DNA from: Candidatus Hydrogenedens sp.
GTDB taxonomy: Bacteria > Hydrogenedentota > Hydrogenedentia > Hydrogenedentales > JAEUWI01
NCBI GenBank assembly: GCA_016125095.1
Contig: WGMK01000005.1
Span: 124,001-188,000, forward strand
Length of the DNA: 64,000 nucleotides
Direction of reading: 5' to 3'
Shown: in pieces, positions 1-9,230 of the stretch
How the letters are laid out: each line of letters begins with the position of its first letter
How positions within the stretch are numbered: the first letter of the stretch is position 1
Notes under the pieces: model-generated
The model's input: the letters and a program-made list of their open reading frames with translations, nothing else
Databases searched by the model: none
Told to the model about the DNA's origin: nothing
Translations under genes and position numbers: made by a program

Positions 1-332
1 TCGAGATCATGGTTCTCCGGGTCGTCGGCGTCTTCGGGTTTCTGGCGCGCATTGTAGCCGCTGTGGCCGCGCGGCGTCTCCTCCCGCTCGTCGTCCTTTT
101 TCTTCTTCTTGCGCAGGCCCACATAAGGGTTCCGCCGCTGCAATTCCTGGTCGACCTTTTCCTGCTTCTGCTCCGGCTGATGCGTCTGCTCCTGCTGGCG
201 CACGGTATCGTCGGCCGCGTCGTCGCGCTGGCGCAACTGGGCCAGCTGCGCGGCGCGCTCCATCATCTGCTGCACGCGCTCTGCGGCGGCCACGCGGCCG
301 AGTTCGCTCTGCGGGTCGATGGGTTGCGGCAT
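1..332 (-). CDS. Unknown charged protein in flagellar operon (partial, 3' end beyond window)
   Basis: The first ~110 residues are visible, starting with MPQPIDPQSE at an ATG 13 bp downstream of the sigma-factor stop. The sequence is Gln/Glu/Arg-rich and predicted helical (QLAQLRQRDD, RQQEQTHQPEQKQEK), followed by a basic KKKKK stretch near residue 75 and a polar disordered tail. There is no signal peptide or membrane segment. I do not recognise a family. Its position immediately after fliM-fliN-fliA suggests co-transcription and a flagellum-related accessory role, which is inference from context only. The gene runs off the left edge, so its C-terminus is not seen. Confidence 0.6.
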   Translation of the reverse strand, partial: MPQPIDPQSELGRVAAAERVQQMMERAAQLAQLRQRDDAADDTVRQQEQTHQPEQKQEKVDQELQRRNPYVGLRKKKKKDDEREETPRGHSGYNARQKPEDADDPENHDL

Positions 333-345
333 GGTAATCGTGCGC

Positions 346-1110
346 CTACGTGGCTTCCGCCTCGCGCATGGCCTTGCGCAGCGCCTTCATCGCGGCGCTG
401 TGAATCTGGCATATCCGCGATTCGGACACATCCAGCACCGCGCCGATTTCCTTCAGCGTCAGTTCTTCGTAGTAATACAGGTTCAGCACCTGCTGCTGCT
501 TGTCCGGCAGCGCGAGAATGGCCTGCACCACCAGCTGCTTGCGCTCCTGCCACTCCGCCATCTTCGAGGGATCCGGCGCCGAGGTGCTGCTCACCTTGTC
601 GCCCTTGCGCACCTGCGACGAATCCTCTCCGGGCAGGGTGTCGTCCAGCGCGAGCACGTGGGCGGTCTGCAGTTGCGACACGGTATCTTCCACGTGATCT
701 TCGGTGGTGCCCAGCGCCTCGGCGATGTCGGCATAGGTGGGCTCGCGGCCCATCTGCTGGCGCAGGCGGTCGCGGGCGTTGCCCACTTCGCGCGCCATGG
801 TGCGGAGCGAACGCGGCGCCCAGTCGAGGCTGCGGATCTGATCGATAATCGCGCCGCGGATACGGATGGAGGCGTAGGTAGAGAACTTGATGTCCTGCTT
901 GTGGTCGAACTTGTCGGCCGCGTCGAGCAGGCCCATCACGCCCCAGCCGATGAGATCGTTGATATCGACGCTTTGCGGCACATGGATGGCCATGCGGCCC
1001 GCGATGTATTTCACCGTGCGCATATAGTGCACGATGAGTTTTTCACGGGCGGCCGCGTCGCCGCGTTCCTTGAACCGGCGCCATAGCTCCTTTTCCTCGT
1101 CCTGAGTCAC
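346..1110 (-). CDS. fliA: RNA polymerase sigma factor, FliA/WhiG (sigma-28) family
   Basis: A 254-residue sigma factor of typical FliA length. Region 2 is clear around residues 45-95 (NDLIGWGVMGLLDAADKFD, KFSTYASIRIRGAIIDQIR, then SLDWAPRSLR). Region 3 follows (ADIAEALG), and region 4 carries a helix-turn-helix near residues 215-245 (LTLKEIGAVLDVSESRICQI). The family directs transcription of late flagellar and chemotaxis genes and is usually held by the anti-sigma factor FlgM. It overlaps the upstream fliN-like gene by 4 bp (ATG inside the preceding stop region), so translational coupling is likely. No flgM is visible in the window. Confidence 0.93.
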   Translation of the reverse strand: MTQDEEKELWRRFKERGDAAAREKLIVHYMRTVKYIAGRMAIHVPQSVDINDLIGWGVMGLLDAADKFDHKQDIKFSTYASIRIRGAIIDQIRSLDWAPRSLRTMAREVGNARDRLRQQMGREPTYADIAEALGTTEDHVEDTVSQLQTAHVLALDDTLPGEDSSQVRKGDKVSSTSAPDPSKMAEWQERKQLVVQAILALPDKQQQVLNLYYYEELTLKEIGAVLDVSESRICQIHSAAMKALRKAMREAEAT

Positions 1111-2054
1111 CGCAGGCTCTCGATGCGTTTCCGTGTGCTTACGATTTCCGTAATACGAATACCGAACTTCTCGTCCACCACCACCACGTCGCCCCGCGCG
1201 ATGAGCTTGTCGTTCACCATCAGGTCCACGGGCTCGTCGACCAGCTTGTCGAGTTCGATGATGGAGCCGGGGCCGTAGTGGAGCACGTCGCGCAGGGGAA
1301 TATCGATGGCGCCGAGGCGGGCCGTGGCGACCAGCCGGATGTCGAGAATCAGATCCAGGTTTTCCGGCGCGGTGCCGTGCGCCGCCGGGGCGTCATGGCC
1401 GCCAGCATCGAATCCGCTCAAGATGTCCCCCACTTCTTCCGGGCTGAGCACCGATTCCTGATCGTCTTTTTTCGCGAGGCTTTCCAGCTTGCCGTTCCAG
1501 AGCACCACGCCCTCGCCGTCGAAGCCCTCGGCCGAGGTGAAGGTGAAGGTGGCGCCGGCCGCGCCCGCCCTCATCAGGGCGAGGATGGTGTCGGCCGAAT
1601 CGACGCCGGCATCGGAGAACTGGGTGGCGTCCATGGCGTGCGGCGGCTGCCCGCATACTTCCATCACGCGCGCCACGCCGCCGCCCAGCGCGGCGCCGCC
1701 GATTTCCTGAAGCATGGCCTGATCGTCGTCGGAGAGCGTGGTCTTATCGGCGGCGTCTTCGCCGGTCATCAGGCCCGACATGCGGGCGGCATCGGCGGTA
1801 CGGAAGAGCAGCGCGGCGGCCCCGGCCCCGGCCTCTACCCCGGCGAACATGGCCACCGGGAATTCCTGAAGCCAGGCGTCGAGTTCTGCGGCCGCGTCCT
1901 GCGGCGCCGCGAGGTCGAAGCTGAAGGACTGCGTCAGCATGGCGTCGAAGGTATCGAACGCGCCCTTCAAGAGCGCATCGGCAATCACTTGGGCGGCGGC
2001 TTCGTTCACGATGTCTTGTTCACTCCAGCGAAAAGTCCACGAGTTGGGCGGCAC
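1107..2054 (-). CDS. Flagellar motor switch protein FliN/FliY-like
   Basis: The C-terminal ~80 residues form a SpoA/FliN domain (DIRLVATARLGAIDIPLRDVL, GSIIELDKLVDEPVDLMVN, ARGDVVVVDEKFGIRITEIV), which in the family forms the C-ring with FliM and FliG. The N-terminal ~200 residues resemble the CheC-like part of FliY, but the CheC active-site Asn position reads Gly (LQEIGGAAL), so phosphatase activity is doubtful. Total 315 residues, far longer than classical FliN (~100-140). The ATG at 2054 overlaps fliM by 35 bp. A GTG at 2009, just after the fliM stop and behind GGAG, is an alternative start. Confidence 0.85.
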   Translation of the reverse strand: MPPNSWTFRWSEQDIVNEAAAQVIADALLKGAFDTFDAMLTQSFSFDLAAPQDAAAELDAWLQEFPVAMFAGVEAGAGAAALLFRTADAARMSGLMTGEDAADKTTLSDDDQAMLQEIGGAALGGGVARVMEVCGQPPHAMDATQFSDAGVDSADTILALMRAGAAGATFTFTSAEGFDGEGVVLWNGKLESLAKKDDQESVLSPEEVGDILSGFDAGGHDAPAAHGTAPENLDLILDIRLVATARLGAIDIPLRDVLHYGPGSIIELDKLVDEPVDLMVNDKLIARGDVVVVDEKFGIRITEIVSTRKRIESLR

Positions 2055-3018
2055 TGCGTTCGCGGCGCCGGCCCGGGCGCGCGGTAAAGCGCTCGATCCC
2101 CCCGATAAACACCGGCAAGGTGTCGTAGGGGCTGAGGCTCAACTGTACCACATCGCCTACGCGAAGCGTGGCGAGTTCCTGCAGAGTCAATTCGGCCTCG
2201 CCGAGCCGGACTTCCACGCCCAGCCGTGCGCGCAGCAAGCGCCGGAGGATGGCGTTGCGCGTCATTTCCAGCATCTCCCCGGCCGGCTTGCGCGAGAAAT
2301 GCGCCTGCTGGGATATCTGGTCGAGAATGGGATTGAGCACCAGCAGCGGTATGCAGAAGTTCATGGTGCCGACGGTGTCTCCGATGTGCACCTCATACCC
2401 CACCAGCACCACCATTTCCGAGCCCGCGACAATCTGGACGATGAGCGGGTCGCTTTCCTGCTGCACGACCTTCAGGTCGAACTCGATGAGCTGATCCCAC
2501 GAGCGGCGCAGGCTGTCGAGAATCATCATCACGATGCGGCCGATGATGCGGTTCTCGATTTCGGTGAGTTCGCGCGGTTCGGACAGCGTCATGCCGCGTC
2601 CGCCCAGCACGCGATCGACGATGGGGAACACCATCGAGGGGCTCATCTCGAGCACGGCGGTGCCCTCGAGCGGGCTCATGTCGACCACGGACAACGAGGT
2701 GGGCCGGGCGACGGACAGGATGAACTCGTCGTAGGTCAGCTGATCGATGGAAGTGAGATCAACGCGCACGACGGTTCGCAGGTAGGGCGGAAAGAGCACG
2801 CTGACTTCACGCGCGAAGGCTTCGAACAGGCTCTGCAGCCCCTTGAGCTGCTCTTTCGACACGCGCTCGGGACGCCGGAAATCATAGGTCGACAGGTGCA
2901 GTTCGGGCTCGTGCGGGCCGTCGGAAGCGCCGCCCCCCCCGCCGCTTGTATCTTCGTCCCCCTCCGAAACCGCATTCAGCAGCAGGTCGACTTCATCTTG
3001 GCTCAGGATATCCGCCAT
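2020..3018 (-). CDS. fliM: Flagellar motor switch protein FliM
   Basis: Begins MADILSQDEVDLLLNAV, the typical FliM N-terminus that binds phospho-CheY, followed by a short Gly-rich linker (residues ~25-35). The CheC-like middle domain has the GGRGM motif near residues 140-145, and a C-terminal SpoA domain (VRLGEAELTLQELATLRVGD) contacts FliN. 332 residues matches the family. The ATG at 3018 is preceded by GGAGG with ~11 nt spacing, so I prefer it to an upstream in-frame start. It is the first gene of a switch/sigma operon on the minus strand. FliG, FliL and the FliOPQR export genes are not in view. Confidence 0.95.
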   Translation of the reverse strand: MADILSQDEVDLLLNAVSEGDEDTSGGGGGASDGPHEPELHLSTYDFRRPERVSKEQLKGLQSLFEAFAREVSVLFPPYLRTVVRVDLTSIDQLTYDEFILSVARPTSLSVVDMSPLEGTAVLEMSPSMVFPIVDRVLGGRGMTLSEPRELTEIENRIIGRIVMMILDSLRRSWDQLIEFDLKVVQQESDPLIVQIVAGSEMVVLVGYEVHIGDTVGTMNFCIPLLVLNPILDQISQQAHFSRKPAGEMLEMTRNAILRRLLRARLGVEVRLGEAELTLQELATLRVGDVVQLSLSPYDTLPVFIGGIERFTARPGRRRERSAAQLVDFSLE

Positions 3019-3124
3019 CCGTGCGCATTCCTCCGGCTCGTGCGAGGCGCAGTATAGCACAGCGGATCAACGCAAACAATCGACGCCGCCGCAAGTGGTT
3101 AGACTATAAGGGGATACGGGCGCC

Positions 3125-4615
3125 CTACCGGCCAAGGGTCAAATCGGTGACCTTTTGGATATCGGCCGCGGTGGTTTGGCCGTCGCCGGTAACGTCGGTG
3201 GGATAGCTGGCGGTGGAGCGGCGGAGCGCTGCGTTGAGCGTCAATTGGATATCCGCAGCATTCACGTCGCCGTCGCCGTCAATATCGCCCAGCAGATCCG
3301 GGCCGACGAAGGGGATGAGGCGCATGCTCTCGGGAATACCGAAGCGCGGGTCGCCGAAATCGGTCGTACCGAGAATCGGCACGGGATCGACGCCCATCCA
3401 GAACTGGAGCACGCGCGCGTAGACCGCGCGAAAGTCGATGCGATGTTTCAGGTTGCCGATCAGCAGATCGGAGAGGTCGGGCTGCCCGCCATAGACGCCC
3501 TTCTTTACGCCGCCACCGAACACGAAAAGCGAATTCGCCGCGCCGTGATCGGTGCCGTGGCTGAAGTTCTCTGCCACGCGCCGCCCGAATTCAGAAAAGG
3601 TGAGCACCATCACGTCGTCGAGGTTTCCGGAAGCTTCCATGTCGGAGAGGAAGGCGTTCACGGAACCGGCGAAGGCGTCGAGCAGCTTGGGGTGGTCGCC
3701 GTCCTGCGCGGGGTCAGTGTCCCACTGGTTGGCGTGGGTGTCGTAGCCGCTTTGGGTGACGTAGAAGACGGGCGTCTCGAAGCCGGCGCGGATGACCTTG
3801 GACACCATGCTCAGGCCGGTACCGAGCGAGCCGTCGGGGTAGGCATTGATGAGCGGCATGGCCGACGCCACTTCCATGTCGGCCACCGAGGCGCGCGCCA
3901 CAGAGGCCGAGCGCTGGAGGAAATCGATGTCGGGCGTGACGGCGGCCAGTTCATTGACGCGGCGAATGTAATCCAGCCGCAGGGCCCCGATGGCATCCTC
4001 GGGCGCGCGCAGCACGTAGGCGTCGAAATCGGGCACTGCCGGGGGACGGTACACCGAGCTGCCGTCGATGGCATTGGCGAGATAGGCCATGCCCGCGCCG
4101 AGCATGGTGAGCGGATCGATCTGGTCCTCGGGCATGCCCGCGCACTGGTTGTCGAAGTAGCGCGACAGCCAGCCCTGCGTGGTTTGCAGGGTCGAACCGG
4201 TCGACATCCCCCGCTCCCAGTAATCGGTGCTGGTGAAGTGCGAAAGGTTCGGGTTGGGATAGCCAACGTTCTGCACAACGGCCATGCGGCCCTTGTCCCA
4301 CCAGGTCTTCAGCGCGGCCAGCCGCGGGTTGAGCGCGTTGAGGCCGTCGATCTTCAGGGTATCGAACCCGGAGGTGATGTGCAGGTTCGGGCGCAGGCTG
4401 TCGCCCATGTATAGGTCGTCTTGAAACGGAATGACTGTGTTCAAGCCATCGTTGCCGCCGCCCATCTGTAGGATGACGAGGCGCTTGCCGCGGCCGAGTG
4501 AGGAAGTGGCCGCCTGCGCGGACTTCGAAATCCACAGGGGCACGGTGGCCGCGGCGGAAAACACGGCCATGCCCTTGAGGCTGCTTTCAAGAAATTGCCG
4601 CCGGGTGAATTGCAT
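3125..4615 (-). CDS. DUF1501 Tat-exported protein with C-terminal dockerin-like repeats
   Basis: 496 residues. The N-terminus has a twin-arginine signal (TRRQFLESSLKG, then hydrophobic AVFSAAATVPLW). The body is DUF1501 (LVILQMGGGNDGLNTVIP, FSEFGRRVAENFSHGTDHGAAN), a family related to sulfatase/alkaline phosphatase-fold proteins and paired with DUF1800 in planctomycete-like bacteria; its biochemical role is unsettled. The last ~60 residues carry two calcium-binding dockerin type I-like half repeats (DIDGDGDVNAADIQ and DVTGDGQTTAADIQ). AAGGAG lies 9 nt before the ATG. It starts 11 bp after the DUF1800 stop, so the two are almost certainly co-transcribed and probably act together at the envelope. 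Confidence 0.92.
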   Translation of the reverse strand: MQFTRRQFLESSLKGMAVFSAAATVPLWISKSAQAATSSLGRGKRLVILQMGGGNDGLNTVIPFQDDLYMGDSLRPNLHITSGFDTLKIDGLNALNPRLAALKTWWDKGRMAVVQNVGYPNPNLSHFTSTDYWERGMSTGSTLQTTQGWLSRYFDNQCAGMPEDQIDPLTMLGAGMAYLANAIDGSSVYRPPAVPDFDAYVLRAPEDAIGALRLDYIRRVNELAAVTPDIDFLQRSASVARASVADMEVASAMPLINAYPDGSLGTGLSMVSKVIRAGFETPVFYVTQSGYDTHANQWDTDPAQDGDHPKLLDAFAGSVNAFLSDMEASGNLDDVMVLTFSEFGRRVAENFSHGTDHGAANSLFVFGGGVKKGVYGGQPDLSDLLIGNLKHRIDFRAVYARVLQFWMGVDPVPILGTTDFGDPRFGIPESMRLIPFVGPDLLGDIDGDGDVNAADIQLTLNAALRRSTASYPTDVTGDGQTTAADIQKVTDLTLGR

Positions 4616-4626
4616 CGTGCGGCTCC

Positions 4627-6306
4627 TTACTTCAGTTGCGCCAGCGGCATGGACATCATCACGTGGATGAGGCCGCGCACTTTCTGGCGGAATCGGAGGG
4701 CGGGCGACGCCGTGTCCACGCCGGAGAGGAATCCGCGCAGGGTCGTGCGCTCCTCGGCGTTCAGGTCCATCTGCAGCAGCCGCTCCGCATAGTAGTCGAT
4801 CAGGTCGTCGTCGCTGTCGGCATCGGGGATCGGCCCGCCGTTGGCCGCGAGCAGCGCGTCGATTCTCGCGTCGGCTCCCGCTCCCTGGAAGATGGTGTCC
4901 ATCAGGTAGCTGACGTAGTTGTAGCGGGCAACCAGGCTGCCGGAGGTGATCCAGGCGCGCCCGTGATACCAGCCGTTCACGCCAGGCGGATTGAAGAGAA
5001 TCATGCCCATCAGCGTCATCTGGGTGCCGGGACCGAACTGCGTGGCGAAGAGGTCCGCGAAGTCGCCCTGCCGCAGTAGATGCGTCACGAATTCCGCCGG
5101 GTTGCGGTACTGGTTCAGCCGATTCTCTTCGGCGTAGAAGAACTTCGAGAGGAAAACCTTGCGCAGGGCGGCGCGGAAGTCGTAGGGAAAGCGCCGCTTG
5201 GGATAGGGCTGGTTATCGGTGCCGCGCAGATAGTGCGCCAGTTCAAGCACAGCCTCGTCCGGCGGATCGAGCGATAGCTCTTCGTTCACGAAGAACTTGA
5301 GCAGCTTCCACGCCATGTAGACCGCCGTGGCCGGGAGGGTGTTGTACGGACTCGCCAGCCCGGTGACATCGGGATTCTTGCTGCGCTCGGCCAGAATGAA
5401 GTCGATCACGTCCAGCGCTTCCTGGCCCGCGAAGTTCTCCTGAATCGTCTTTCCGAAGAAGGTCTTCGTGCCGGGTTCGTGCTTGGCGGCATCGAAACCG
5501 TAGCTGAAGTCCCAGTCGTTCTCGCACACGAAGCGCGGCAGGGTCTCGCCGGTGAGGCACTTCGCCACTTCGCGTACGTCCTGCTCGGAGTAATTGCCCA
5601 CGCCCATGGAGAAGAGTTCCATCAGCTCGCGGGCGTAGTTTTCCTGCGCGCGGCCTTTCTCGTTCACCACGTTGTCGAGGTACATGAGCATGCAGGGATC
5701 GCGCGTGATGCTGATGAGCATCGCACGGAAGCTGTCGATGCCCTGGCGGCGCAGCAGGTAATTCTGGTCGAGCATCATCCGGGCAGCGATACGGTTCGCT
5801 CGGAGCAAATCTACCCCCAGCGTACCACCGTCGCATTGCTGGATATCCGGAAAATTGCCGTCGTTGCCCGCAATGACCGCGGGATCGATGAGGGGCACGA
5901 GTTTCGCCCACTCGCTCACGAAGTGGTCGTGCAGGAAGAGCGTGAGCTTTTCCTGGAAAGGCTGGCGCGTGTAGCGCATGCGGTAGAGCCAGTGCCCGAT
6001 GAGGCTGATGAGATCGTAGGGGGTCTTGACGCGCCCGAGGTCGGACTCGTCGTCCGGGAGATCGGCCAGGGGATCGCCATAGCCGCCGGAGGTCAGTCCT
6101 GCGGGACGGTCGAGCCAGGGGTCGTCCGGCGTGAAATCGACCAGAAAATCGACCGCCGAGCGCAGGGCGGCCTGCGAGCCATTGCCCGCGGCATCACGCT
6201 GCTCGGCCGGACCCGCGCCGAAACCCGCGCGCCGCCACAGGTGCGCCGCCTCGGCCGTCGTCCAAGGACCGTCCGCGCCTACCTGGTATTCATCGAACAA
6301 TGCCAT
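4627..6306 (-). CDS. DUF1800 family protein
   Basis: 559 residues with the hallmark blocks of DUF1800: HLWRRAGFGAGP at the N-terminus, the KLTLFLHDHFV block, NYARELMELFSMGVGNYSE near residue 225, and FLSKFFYAEENR with PAEFVTHLLRQ toward the C-terminus. No clear signal peptide is present, unlike its DUF1501 partner, which could mean co-export through the Tat system; that is inference. GAGGTGG just upstream supports the ATG at 6306. It is the first gene of a two-gene operon with DUF1501. The function of the pair is not established; a surface or outer-membrane role is commonly assumed. Confidence 0.92.
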   Translation of the reverse strand: MALFDEYQVGADGPWTTAEAAHLWRRAGFGAGPAEQRDAAGNGSQAALRSAVDFLVDFTPDDPWLDRPAGLTSGGYGDPLADLPDDESDLGRVKTPYDLISLIGHWLYRMRYTRQPFQEKLTLFLHDHFVSEWAKLVPLIDPAVIAGNDGNFPDIQQCDGGTLGVDLLRANRIAARMMLDQNYLLRRQGIDSFRAMLISITRDPCMLMYLDNVVNEKGRAQENYARELMELFSMGVGNYSEQDVREVAKCLTGETLPRFVCENDWDFSYGFDAAKHEPGTKTFFGKTIQENFAGQEALDVIDFILAERSKNPDVTGLASPYNTLPATAVYMAWKLLKFFVNEELSLDPPDEAVLELAHYLRGTDNQPYPKRRFPYDFRAALRKVFLSKFFYAEENRLNQYRNPAEFVTHLLRQGDFADLFATQFGPGTQMTLMGMILFNPPGVNGWYHGRAWITSGSLVARYNYVSYLMDTIFQGAGADARIDALLAANGGPIPDADSDDDLIDYYAERLLQMDLNAEERTTLRGFLSGVDTASPALRFRQKVRGLIHVMMSMPLAQLK

Positions 6307-6481
6307 TTGGCCACCTCGCCGGACACCGGGCAGCGTACCGCTTTTTGCGCCGCCCGCCTCAGCCGCATTATCCCCTGATTCAACCGGGGGCGCAAGTTAC
6401 GTCATTTACGCCGCCGGTTGCGGACCACCTCCGCACATGATACCCTCCGTGGCGCGTTTTGTGGCACGGATACCCTCGCTC

Positions 6482-8263
6482 ATGGATCTACTTAGGCACC
6501 GCTGGTTCTGGCCCTGTATCCTCGTGCTCGGGGTGGGCCTGCTTTTCGGCATATCGCTCGGGATGCGGGCGCCCTGGCTGGGTATGCTGCCGGATCGCGA
6601 GGAGTATACAAACGCCGACATCGTTCTGGCCATGAGCGTGCGCAATGTGAACGAGTGGCTGGCCGATACCGAGAAGCCGCTGCTCTCACGCTTCATCGTC
6701 TATTGCACCGGTCCGTCCGTCGAAGTTGGCGACGGCATGTGGCGCATGCGGGAAATCGCGTATTTCCCCCTGTCGTGGATGCCCCTGTACGCCGTGGGCA
6801 GAATGACGGGTTCTCCGGTGACCGTTCAGACCGCGCAGCTCGTAAACATGGGCTACCAGTTCCTCGCCGCACTGGGGTTGGCGCTGCTGGTGGCGACTGC
6901 GCTGAGACCCGCATGGCCGAGGGCCGCCGCGACCATCGCCGGGCTTGCCGCTTCGTCGCTGGTGCTCTTTCTGCCTGGCCCGTACTTTTACTATTTCTAC
7001 ACCTACTTCCCCGACATGGTCGTCGTTCCCGTCTTCGTCTGGGCCATCCTGCTCGAACTGTGGCGCGATGACGCGGCCGCCAAGCCCCTCCGTCGCGGAA
7101 TCGTCGCGGCGCAGGCTGTACTGCTCTTCGCGGGGGTACTGAGCGAATGGCTGTTTATCCCCTTCACCTTCGCGCTGCTGCTGAAGCGCGCGTTGTTGGG
7201 CGAATTCGGCGCGACCCTCGCGGGGTGGGTCAAAGGCGTCGTGGCGACACTCGGCCCCGGCGCCGCCGGCATGGCCGTATTCCTGCTGTATTGGGTCTGG
7301 AATCAGGCACTTTATGAATTGTTTGTAAAGTTCATCATCCACACCGGCACCAACGACCACGGACCATCGCTTGAATCCTACGTGCCTGTGTTCTGGTTCG
7401 CCTACGTGCGCTGGGCGCTGGGCTGGTACGCGCCGCAATTCCTATGGGCCGCCATCGGCGTTTCCACGGCGGCGTTTCTCGCGGCCGCGGCAGCGAGACA
7501 CCGCGGGGCTGCGATTCCGCCCAACCTGCTGCGGATCATCGTCGCGCTCTTTCTTACGGGCTTCCCGATGATGCTGTACTCGCTGCTGCTGCGCGCCCAC
7601 GAGGCCGAGAACAACTACGAGTCCGCCAAGTTCGCGGTACCCGCCGCAGCCGCGCTGACGCTGCTGCCTGCAGTGGCGCTGCAATTGCGGAAGCGGCGCA
7701 GTGCGCTACAGGCCGCCGCGGCCTACGCCTCGAGCGCGGCGGTGAGCCTGATTGCGGCAGGCTGGATTGCCGTGGCGTCGCCTGGCGTCCCCGCCATGAT
7801 GCATGTCGGAACCGACAGGCTGCAGCGCATCGCCAAAGAACTCGCCCCGGAGCAGTTGGAGCCCGACGTCCTCTTCGCGTCGTTCATCAGGAACAACGGC
7901 GACGCCATCAACAGCAGCGTGGTATTCGGGCAGATGATCCGGCCCTACGAAGACCTGCCGATCTTCCTCCCCCGATTCGCCGGGGTGGTGCCCTACACCT
8001 ATCCCCTTATCCAGGCCTTCCTGCGCCCTGGGTATGAGATGGGCCTGACGCCGGAAATCGACTATACGCCGCCGGCGCATTTTACTGTGGGCCTGCTGTA
8101 TCCCGCCGAAGGTCCGGTGCCCGAAGCGCTCGCGCCGCTGGCGCCGTATGCCCGGCAGCGAGACTCCAGCGCCTACCGCATGTTGGTGCTCGACAACCGG
8201 GACCTCGCCCGCTTCTACGTCGAGACCGGCTCTACGTTCGGGTTCGACACCGCGGCGCCCTAG
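6482..8263 (+). CDS. Polytopic membrane protein, GT-C-like (function unknown)
   Basis: About 593 residues with an N-terminal transmembrane helix (FWPCILVLGVGLLFG), a polar periplasmic-type loop (DREEYTNADIVLAMS) and about ten further hydrophobic segments, ending in a soluble tail of ~190 residues. The architecture (helix 1, acidic first loop, multiple helices, C-terminal globular domain) resembles lipid-linked-sugar glycosyltransferases of the GT-C fold, but I see no diagnostic motif. ATG at 6437 is an in-frame alternative; neither start has a strong ribosome binding site. It is divergent from DUF1800 and convergent with the GT2 gene, their stop codons overlapping in a CTAG at 8260-8263. Confidence 0.7.
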   Translation: MDLLRHRWFWPCILVLGVGLLFGISLGMRAPWLGMLPDREEYTNADIVLAMSVRNVNEWLADTEKPLLSRFIVYCTGPSVEVGDGMWRMREIAYFPLSWMPLYAVGRMTGSPVTVQTAQLVNMGYQFLAALGLALLVATALRPAWPRAAATIAGLAASSLVLFLPGPYFYYFYTYFPDMVVVPVFVWAILLELWRDDAAAKPLRRGIVAAQAVLLFAGVLSEWLFIPFTFALLLKRALLGEFGATLAGWVKGVVATLGPGAAGMAVFLLYWVWNQALYELFVKFIIHTGTNDHGPSLESYVPVFWFAYVRWALGWYAPQFLWAAIGVSTAAFLAAAAARHRGAAIPPNLLRIIVALFLTGFPMMLYSLLLRAHEAENNYESAKFAVPAAAALTLLPAVALQLRKRRSALQAAAAYASSAAVSLIAAGWIAVASPGVPAMMHVGTDRLQRIAKELAPEQLEPDVLFASFIRNNGDAINSSVVFGQMIRPYEDLPIFLPRFAGVVPYTYPLIQAFLRPGYEMGLTPEIDYTPPAHFTVGLLYPAEGPVPEALAPLAPYARQRDSSAYRMLVLDNRDLARFYVETGSTFGFDTAAP

Positions 8264-9036
8264 GCGGGCGTTCCCGGCGTGCCGCGCAGGCGTTCCGGAA
8301 ACAGCCGCGAGCGCACGAGTCCGAACTTTGCCGCCCGGAACGCCAGCCCGGTCGCGATGCAGCCCAGCCCATAGCGGACGCTCCGAGAGAAATTGATGCT
8401 GGACGCCTCCGGAAAATAACGCGTCGGGCAGGTGATTTCGGCGATCGTCGCGCCGGTCCACAGCACCTGCGCCAGCATCTGGTTGTCGAACACGAAATCG
8501 TCCGAATGCGACGACCAGTCCAGCTTCTCCAGTAACTCCCGTGAAAACGCCCGGTAACCCGTGTGGTACTCCGACAGCTTCGCGCCGGTCAGCGCGTTCT
8601 CCACCAGCGTTAAGACACGGTTCGCGAGGTACTTGTACCGCGGCATGCCGCCGCGCAGCGCGCCCCCGCCCAGAATCCGCGAGCCCAGCACGCAGGGATA
8701 CAGCCCATTACCAATCAGCGCGGCCATCGCGGGTATCAGCCGCGGCGTGTACTGATAATCCGGGTGCACCATGATGACGATGTCGGCGCCCTGATCCAGC
8801 GCCAGCCGGTAGCAAGTCTTCTGGTTCGCCCCGTAACCCCGGTTTTCGATATGCACCTCGACCACCACCCCGGGGAGATTCCGCGCGATGGCCGCCGTGT
8901 CGTCCGAACTCGCGTCGTCCACCACCACCACCGCATCCACCACGCCCTGCGCCATCACTTCGTCGTAAGTCGCCCGAAGCGTACGCGCCGCGTTGAACGC
9001 CGGCATGACCACCACCACTTTTTGACCGTTGTACAT
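8260..9036 (-). CDS. Glycosyltransferase family 2 (dolichyl-phosphate mannosyltransferase-like)
   Basis: 258 residues from MYNGQKVVVVMPAFN. The GT-A nucleotide-binding half is clear: VVVVMPAFNAA, VVVVDDASSDDT, then GYGANQKTCYRLAL, MVHPDYQYTP at the metal-binding region and GSRILGGGALRGGMP. There are no C-terminal transmembrane helices. The family transfers sugars from NDP-sugars to lipid or polyprenyl phosphate; the substrate is not predictable here. A start upstream at 9105 is possible but adds residues unlike family members. It lies convergent to the polytopic membrane protein and may supply it with a lipid-linked sugar, which is inference. Confidence 0.9.
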   Translation of the reverse strand: MYNGQKVVVVMPAFNAARTLRATYDEVMAQGVVDAVVVVDDASSDDTAAIARNLPGVVVEVHIENRGYGANQKTCYRLALDQGADIVIMVHPDYQYTPRLIPAMAALIGNGLYPCVLGSRILGGGALRGGMPRYKYLANRVLTLVENALTGAKLSEYHTGYRAFSRELLEKLDWSSHSDDFVFDNQMLAQVLWTGATIAEITCPTRYFPEASSINFSRSVRYGLGCIATGLAFRAAKFGLVRSRLFPERLRGTPGTPA

Positions 9037-9230
9037 AACGCTTGCCTGTGCATCCCTAAAGCTTCTTCGCGCAGCATCGTAGTGACGAAGCCCGCTCCCG
9101 CGCAAACGTTGGCTATTCGCCTTGCCGGAGCCTGTCGAACATAAGAATTGCCTCTAGAATCACCGTTAATACGTATTCATGTTTTACCCGGCATTCGATT
9201 TCTTGCAATGCCCCAAGGTCGCATCTTACG

